DNA of 64,000 nt from Acidovorax sp. sif1233 (GTDB lineage Bacteria; Pseudomonadota; Gammaproteobacteria; Burkholderiales; Burkholderiaceae_C), in assembly GCF_019218755.1 (NCBI RefSeq), contig NZ_JAHUWZ010000001.1, positions 744,001-808,000 on the forward strand, read 5' to 3'. The first letter of the stretch is position 1, and every line of letters starts with the position of its first letter. The notes under the pieces were generated by a model. That model had not been told where the DNA came from. It searched no databases and saw only the letters and a list, made by a program, of their open reading frames with translations. The position numbers and the translations under genes were made by a program. This document shows positions 59,732 to 64,000 of the stretch, one piece after another.

Positions 59732-61309
59732 TCAGGCCGCCGCCAGCCGGGGCACGCGCGCCCCCGCCGCCGGGTGTTCGCCGGGCGACAGGCGGAACAC
59801 CGAGACCGCGTCCACCAGCTGCTGCGCCTGTACCTTCAGGCTGTCGGCCGCCGCCGCGCTTTGCTCCACCAGCGCCGCGTTCTGCTGCGTGGCCTGGTCC
59901 ATCTGCATCACGGCCTCGCCCACCTGGGCCACGCCCGCGCTCTGCTCGCTGCTGGCGGCGCTGATCTCGCCCACGATGTCGGTCACGCGGCGGATCGAGG
60001 CCACCACTTCCGTCATCGTGGCGCCGGCCCTGTCGACCAGGGCCGTGCCCTGTTCGACCCGCTCCACGCTCGCGTGGATCAGGCTCCTGATCTCCTTGGC
60101 CGCCTCGGCGCTGCGCCCGGCCAGGCTGCGCACTTCGCTGGCCACCACCGCGAAGCCCCGGCCCTGCTCGCCCGCGCGGGCCGCCTCCACCGCAGCGTTC
60201 AGCGCCAGGATGTTGGTCTGGAAGGCAATGCCGTCGATCACGCTGATGATGTCGGCGATCTTCTTGCTGCTGTCGTTGATGCCCTTCATGGTGGTCACCA
60301 CCTCGGCCACCACGTCGCCGCCCTGCACGGCCACGGTGGACGCATTGACGGCCAGCTGGTTGGCCTGGCGCGCGTTGTCGGCATTGGCCTGCACGGTGGA
60401 GCTGAGCTCTTCCATCGACGCCGAGGTTTCCTCCAGCGCGCTGGCCTGCTGCTCGGTGCGTGCGGACAGGTCGTTGTTGCCCAGCGCGATCTCGGTGCTC
60501 GCGGCGGCCACGTTGTCGGCGTTGTGGCGCACGTGGCTCACCACGCTCGACAGGCTCAGCTGCATGCCGTGCAGCGCATTGAGCAGCAGCGCGATCTCGT
60601 CCTTGCCACGCACGGGCTGCGCCACGGTCAGGTCGCCGCTGGCCACGGCCTGCGACACCCGCACCGCGTTGTCCAGCGGGTTCACCACGGTGCGGCTGAA
60701 GGCGATGGCGCCGGCGATGCCGAGCGCGCACACCACCAGCATCACGGCCAGGCTGATGGTGGTCGCGCGCTGCGCGGTGGCGGCGGCGTGTTCGGCCACT
60801 TCGCTGCTGGCCCGGGCGATCAGTTCGCCCGCCTGGTCGATCAGTTGCGAGGGCTCGCGGTCCATGCCCTGCACCGCCTTGTCGCCGGCCTCGGCATCGT
60901 GCCCGGACGCCTTGAAGGCCTCGAAGCCCTTGCGGTAGGCGGCGCCCATGCGTTCGTGCGCCTGGGCGAACTGCGCCACGCGGTCGCGGCCCTCGCCCGG
61001 CGGCAGGCCGGCCAGCAGTTTCTTCGCCTGCACGCCGATGGCCTGCTCCTGCTTTTCAAACGCTGCCCAGTAGCGCGTGAGCTGGGCCGGGTCCTTGCCG
61101 CGCAGCAGTACGTTCTTCCACTCCTGCACCTGCACCTTGAAGTCATTGAGCATGGAGGAGGCCAATCGCTCGTGCTCGAAGCTTTGCGCCACGGTGGTCT
61201 GGTAGGTGCCCAGGGCCTGGTTCAGGCGGCTGATGCCGAACAGCGCCGCCGCGAACAGCAGCAGCAACGCCACGGTAAAGGCCAGGGGGAGTTTGAGGCT
61301 GAGCTTCAT
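59732..61309 (-). CDS. Methyl-accepting chemotaxis protein, helical-bundle sensor
   Basis: 525 residues. Membrane helix about 8-28, periplasmic region 30-185 of four-helix-bundle type (Tar-like; Lys/Gln/Glu rich), membrane helix about 190-210, HAMP, then the signalling domain with the tip [25 protein letters not shown] is 6 nt before the ATG. No CheR/CheB-docking tail. Paralogue of the receptor at 23953, with about the same cytoplasmic part but a different sensor. Confidence 0.94.
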   Translation of the reverse strand: MKLSLKLPLAFTVALLLLFAAALFGISRLNQALGTYQTTVAQSFEHERLASSMLNDFKVQVQEWKNVLLRGKDPAQLTRYWAAFEKQEQAIGVQAKKLLAGLPPGEGRDRVAQFAQAHERMGAAYRKGFEAFKASGHDAEAGDKAVQGMDREPSQLIDQAGELIARASSEVAEHAAATAQRATTISLAVMLVVCALGIAGAIAFSRTVVNPLDNAVRVSQAVASGDLTVAQPVRGKDEIALLLNALHGMQLSLSSVVSHVRHNADNVAAASTEIALGNNDLSARTEQQASALEETSASMEELSSTVQANADNARQANQLAVNASTVAVQGGDVVAEVVTTMKGINDSSKKIADIISVIDGIAFQTNILALNAAVEAARAGEQGRGFAVVASEVRSLAGRSAEAAKEIRSLIHASVERVEQGTALVDRAGATMTEVVASIRRVTDIVGEISAASSEQSAGVAQVGEAVMQMDQATQQNAALVEQSAAAADSLKVQAQQLVDAVSVFRLSPGEHPAAGARVPRLAAA

Positions 61310-61661
61310 GGCGGACTCCTGAGGTTCCACGGAACGGCGCCACGGCATGTACCCATGGCGCGAAAATGAAAGCTGCAAAGTCTCTGCGGGCCTGCCATCG
61401 GGCGTGGCGGCGGGGAGACTCCCGCTGCCATTATGGCGACGGATGTAATTTTTTGTACACGGAATTCGCGCCATGCCGCAAGGGGTGCGCCGCACGGCGG
61501 TAAGATGCCTCCCCGCGGTGCAAGCCGCGCCCGGGCCCGCGGGAAGGGTTGAACCCACTTGCCGACTCCAGGAGCACGTTCGTGCTCCTTGCAGAGCTGA
61601 CTTTTCATCCTTTGTGCTGCCGGATTTGCGGGCCGTCGGCGATCCATGCACGGAGGTTCTC
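61310..61661. other. Divergent non-coding region with a perfect dyad
   Basis: 352 bp between the chemoreceptor and the ankyrin gene. A perfect 9-bp inverted repeat, AGGAGCACG (61570-61578), TT, CGTGCTCCT (61581-61589), lies 73 nt before the ankyrin GTG and could be an operator or hairpin. GC-rich stem-forming sequence at about 61480-61550. I see no gene. Confidence 0.6.
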
Positions 61662-63329
61662 GTGAAACGCATTCCCCCACGGCCCGACCTGGGCCATCTC
61701 AAGAAACAAGCCAAGGACCTGCTCGCTGGCTACCGCAGCGGCGAGCCCGAGGCGCTGGCGCGCTTTCGCGCCGCGCTGCCGGCGGCTGCGGGCCAGGGCG
61801 ATGCCGCCATCGCCGCCCTGGGCCTTCGGCTGCACGACGCGCAGTCCTGCCTGGCGCGCGAGCATGGCTTTGCGTCCTGGGCCGACTTCCAGGGCTTTGT
61901 GCTGGCGCGGCGCGCGCTGGTGGACGACCCGGTGCGCGCCACCCTGCAATGGCTGCGCATGGTCTATGCGGGCGACATCGCGGGCGGCAACCACAGCGCC
62001 CGGCCGGGGCTGGCCGAGCGCCTGTGGGCCGATGGCGCCATCCCCCGGGACGAAGACCCGTGGCTGGCCTGCGCCGTGGGCGATGAGGCCCGGCTGCGCG
62101 AGGCCATCGCGCAAGACCCGGGTTGGGTGCACCGCCCTGGCGGGCCCTTGCAGCTGCCGCCGCTGGTGGCCGTGGCGCATTCGAGCCTGGCGCGGCTGCA
62201 GGCCTTTGCCGACCGCCTGCAGGCCTGCGTGGCGCTGCTGCTGGAGGCCGGGGCCGATGCGAACCAGTGCGTGGCCAACCGCTGGCCGCCCGCCTCGCTG
62301 GCCGAGCCTGATGCATCGCACCCGCTGTCTGCGCTGTATGGCGCGGCCGGGCAGAACCAGCACGCGGGCATGGCGCGCCTGCTGCTGGACGCGGGCGCGG
62401 ACCCCAACGATGGCGAATCGCTGTACCACGCGCTCGGAAGCCTGGACTGCACGCGGCTGCTGCTGGAGGCGGGCGCGCGGGTGCCGGGCACGAACGCGCT
62501 GTGCCGCGTGCTCGACATGGACGACCTGCCCGCGCTGCAACTGCTGCTGGCGCATGGTGCGGACGCCAACGAGCAGCCTGCCGATGGCGCGGCGCCGGGC
62601 GGTGCGGCGCCGCTGCTCTGGGCCATCCGGCGGCGGCGGTCGCTGGCCCATGTGCAGGCCCTGGTGGCGGCGGGCGCCGACCCGGCTGCCTGTGCCGCCG
62701 ATGGCACGCCCGCGCACATCCAGGCGCTGCGCTACGGACTGCCCGGGGTGGCGGCCTTTCTGCGCGCGGCGGTGGGCGAGGGCGACGTGCCTGTCGACGA
62801 GCGCTTCGTGGCCGCGTGTGCCCAGGCCGACGAGGCGCAAGCACGCACGCTGCTGGCCGCGCGGCCCGGGCTGGTGGACGCGCTGTCGCTGCCCCAGCAG
62901 CGCCTGCTGCCCGAGCTGGCCGCCCAGGCGGACTGCGGCCATGCCGTGCGGCTCATGGTGCGCCTGGGCTGGCCCATCGACACCACAGGGGGCGACTGGG
63001 ACGGTACGGCGCTGCACCTGGCCATCTTTCGGGGCGACGCGGCGCTCACCCGCTTCCTGCTGGAGCACGGCGCGCGCTGGCAGGCCCGGCATGGCTTTGA
63101 GGACAACGCCTGCGGCGCGTTGTCGTGGGGCTCCATCAACACGCCCGAGCCCGATGGCGACTGGGCGGGCTGCGCGCAGGCGCTGCTGGACCATGGATTG
63201 CCACCCGCCGCGCCGGACCCCCAGGGCTCCGAGGCCGTGTGGCTGGACGGCCGCCCCATGCGGTTTTCTGACGAGGTGGCGGACTGCCTGCTGGGCGCCG
63301 CCGCGCCGCTGCCGCAAGCCCCGAAGTAG
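61662..63329 (+). CDS. Ankyrin-repeat protein
   Basis: 555 residues from GTG 61662, which has GGAGG 5 nt upstream. N-terminal 80 residues ([31 protein letters not shown]) are a helical region seen ahead of ankyrins in related bacterial proteins. Ankyrin-type repeats follow: [46 protein letters not shown] and LEHGARWQA, with less regular repeats between. No signal peptide, so probably intracellular protein-protein binding. Partner unknown. Confidence 0.87.
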   Translation: MKRIPPRPDLGHLKKQAKDLLAGYRSGEPEALARFRAALPAAAGQGDAAIAALGLRLHDAQSCLAREHGFASWADFQGFVLARRALVDDPVRATLQWLRMVYAGDIAGGNHSARPGLAERLWADGAIPRDEDPWLACAVGDEARLREAIAQDPGWVHRPGGPLQLPPLVAVAHSSLARLQAFADRLQACVALLLEAGADANQCVANRWPPASLAEPDASHPLSALYGAAGQNQHAGMARLLLDAGADPNDGESLYHALGSLDCTRLLLEAGARVPGTNALCRVLDMDDLPALQLLLAHGADANEQPADGAAPGGAAPLLWAIRRRRSLAHVQALVAAGADPAACAADGTPAHIQALRYGLPGVAAFLRAAVGEGDVPVDERFVAACAQADEAQARTLLAARPGLVDALSLPQQRLLPELAAQADCGHAVRLMVRLGWPIDTTGGDWDGTALHLAIFRGDAALTRFLLEHGARWQARHGFEDNACGALSWGSINTPEPDGDWAGCAQALLDHGLPPAAPDPQGSEAVWLDGRPMRFSDEVADCLLGAAAPLPQAPK

Positions 63330-63347
63330 CGTGGCCGCGAAAAGACC

Positions 63348-63378
63348 AACGCCCCGCGGCGGGATGTCGCGGGGCGTT
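63348..63378. terminator. GC-rich hairpin between convergent genes
   Basis: AACGCCCCGC (63348-63357) and GCGGGGCGTT (63369-63378) form a perfect 10-bp stem with an 11-nt loop between the ankyrin stop and the CoA-transferase stop. It lacks T-runs on both strands and could serve both genes as a bidirectional terminator. Confidence 0.55.
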
Positions 63379-63406
63379 GCGTAAGAGCGGGTAAATCAGT
63401 GAGCGG

Positions 63407-64000
63407 CTACACCACGCCCGAGGCCCGCAGCGCCGCGATGCGCGCCGCGTCCAGCCCCATTTCGGCGAGCACCTCGTCCGTGTGCTGGCCCAGTGCCGGC
63501 GGCGCGTTGCGCAGCACGGGCGGCGTGGCCGACAGGCGCAGCGGGCTGGCCACGCCGGTGATCTGCCGCACGTTGTCGGTGGCGGCCTCGCCGTCCTTCC
63601 AGCGCGGCAGCGTCACGGCCAAGCCGCGCGCCTGCACCTGCGCGTCGTCGAAGGCCTGGGCGATGGTGTTGATGGGGCCGCAGGGCACGGCCTTGTCTTC
63701 CAGCAGCGTGATCCAGTCGGCCGTGGTGCGCGTGCGCGTCACGGCCTCCATCGCAGGGATCAGGTCGGTGCGGTGCTGCACGCGCAGGGTGTTGGTGGCG
63801 TAGCGCGGGTCGGTCGCCCACTGGGGCTGGTTGGCGGCGGCGCAAAAGCGCTGGAACTGCCCGTCGTTGCCGATGGCCAGCAGCATGTTGCCGTCCTGCG
63901 TGGGGAAGTCCTGGTAGGGCGCGAGGCTGGGGTGGCTGTTGCCCATGCGGCCGGGCGCCTTGCCGGTGGCAAGGAAGCCCGAGGCCTGGTTGGCCAGCAC
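63407..64000 (-). CDS. CaiB/BaiF family CoA-transferase (C-terminal part, cut by window edge)
   Basis: At least 197 residues; the N terminus lies beyond the window. Family pattern: NSHPSLAPYQDFPTQDGNML (in part), AIGNDGQFQRFCAA, CGPINTIAQAFDDAQVQARG and RLSATPPVLRNAPPALGQHT, then DEVLAEMG near the end. Class-III CoA-transferases move CoA between carboxylic acids, often in aromatic or branched acid catabolism. The frame stays open to the last base. Confidence 0.92.
   Translation of the reverse strand: MLANQASGFLATGKAPGRMGNSHPSLAPYQDFPTQDGNMLLAIGNDGQFQRFCAAANQPQWATDPRYATNTLRVQHRTDLIPAMEAVTRTRTTADWITLLEDKAVPCGPINTIAQAFDDAQVQARGLAVTLPRWKDGEAATDNVRQITGVASPLRLSATPPVLRNAPPALGQHTDEVLAEMGLDAARIAALRASGVV

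Noticed and set aside
59693..61369. A plus-strand open frame covering the second chemoreceptor
   Set aside because: Antisense shadow of the MCP gene; the real protein has all chemoreceptor motifs on the minus strand.

Overview
The window is GC-rich chromosomal DNA from a betaproteobacterium, most likely a Comamonadaceae member close to Acidovorax. The evidence is the coding bias, the gene families (kynBUA, argF-argD-DUF3579, rpsT/murJ, hda/purM, a Bug-type TctC protein, XylX/IlvD sugar-acid enzymes) and a short dispersed intergenic repeat (core ATAGCTGCCAGCGCTTG) that I associate with this family. I see no rRNA, tRNA, CRISPR array, complete insertion sequence or prophage. Genes are dense on both strands and most of the content is core metabolism, transport and signalling.

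Layout. 1-3500: the end of an unknown gene, then the tryptophan-to-anthranilate operon kynB-kynU-kynA. 3750-8300: an OmpR-type two-component system divergent from a lipoprotein S9 peptidase and a CusF-like protein. 8300-11900: an HD-domain protein, argF, argD and DUF3579; the argF 3' end is duplicated as a 49-bp direct repeat and argF carries a piece of the dispersed repeat in its coding sequence. 12000-17300: an orphan AAA ATPase, rpsT, murJ, a SirB1-type protein and a ParB-like protein. 17300-19500: a CorA/ZntB-type transporter and polyphosphate kinase ppk2, divergent across two back-to-back Pho-box-like sequences. 19700-23800: a nitrilase / DJ-1 / GlxA-regulator operon and a PHB-depolymerase-type esterase. 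23900-33200: a chemoreceptor, AI-2E-type permease, purM and MFS transporter on the minus strand; hda, HAD phosphatase, pcnB and folK on the plus strand. 33300-43000: a cysteine hydrolase/GlxA-regulator pair; a minus-strand run of a 2Fe-2S reductase, a DctB-like kinase, a FixJ-like regulator and TctC; an epimerase-like protein; two secreted small proteins. 43000-48700: cheV, an ABM protein, two LysR regulators, a SnoaL-like protein, an NAD(P)-binding protein and a PagL-type lipid A deacylase.

48900-58000 is the clearest accessory catabolic module: a LysR regulator divergent from a seven-gene minus-strand cluster (TRAP substrate-binding protein, IlvD/Edd aldonate dehydratase, XylX/KdaD-type FAH dehydratase, TRAP small and large membrane proteins, SDR dehydrogenase, FAH-type hydrolase). 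It looks built to import a sugar acid and dehydrate it. The 2-keto-3-deoxy product could then go either to a Weimberg-type semialdehyde or, by C4 oxidation and hydrolysis, to pyruvate plus a small acid. 58000-64000: an unknown conserved protein, an FMN riboswitch driving a type-II lumazine synthase (ribH2), a second chemoreceptor, an ankyrin-repeat protein and the end of a CaiB/BaiF CoA-transferase.

The most noteworthy signals are sequence-level rather than a wholly new gene system: the argF 3' duplication (possible attachment-site relic), the dispersed repeat and its copy inside argF, the paired Pho boxes, the dual-route sugar-acid cluster and several strong unexplained dyads.
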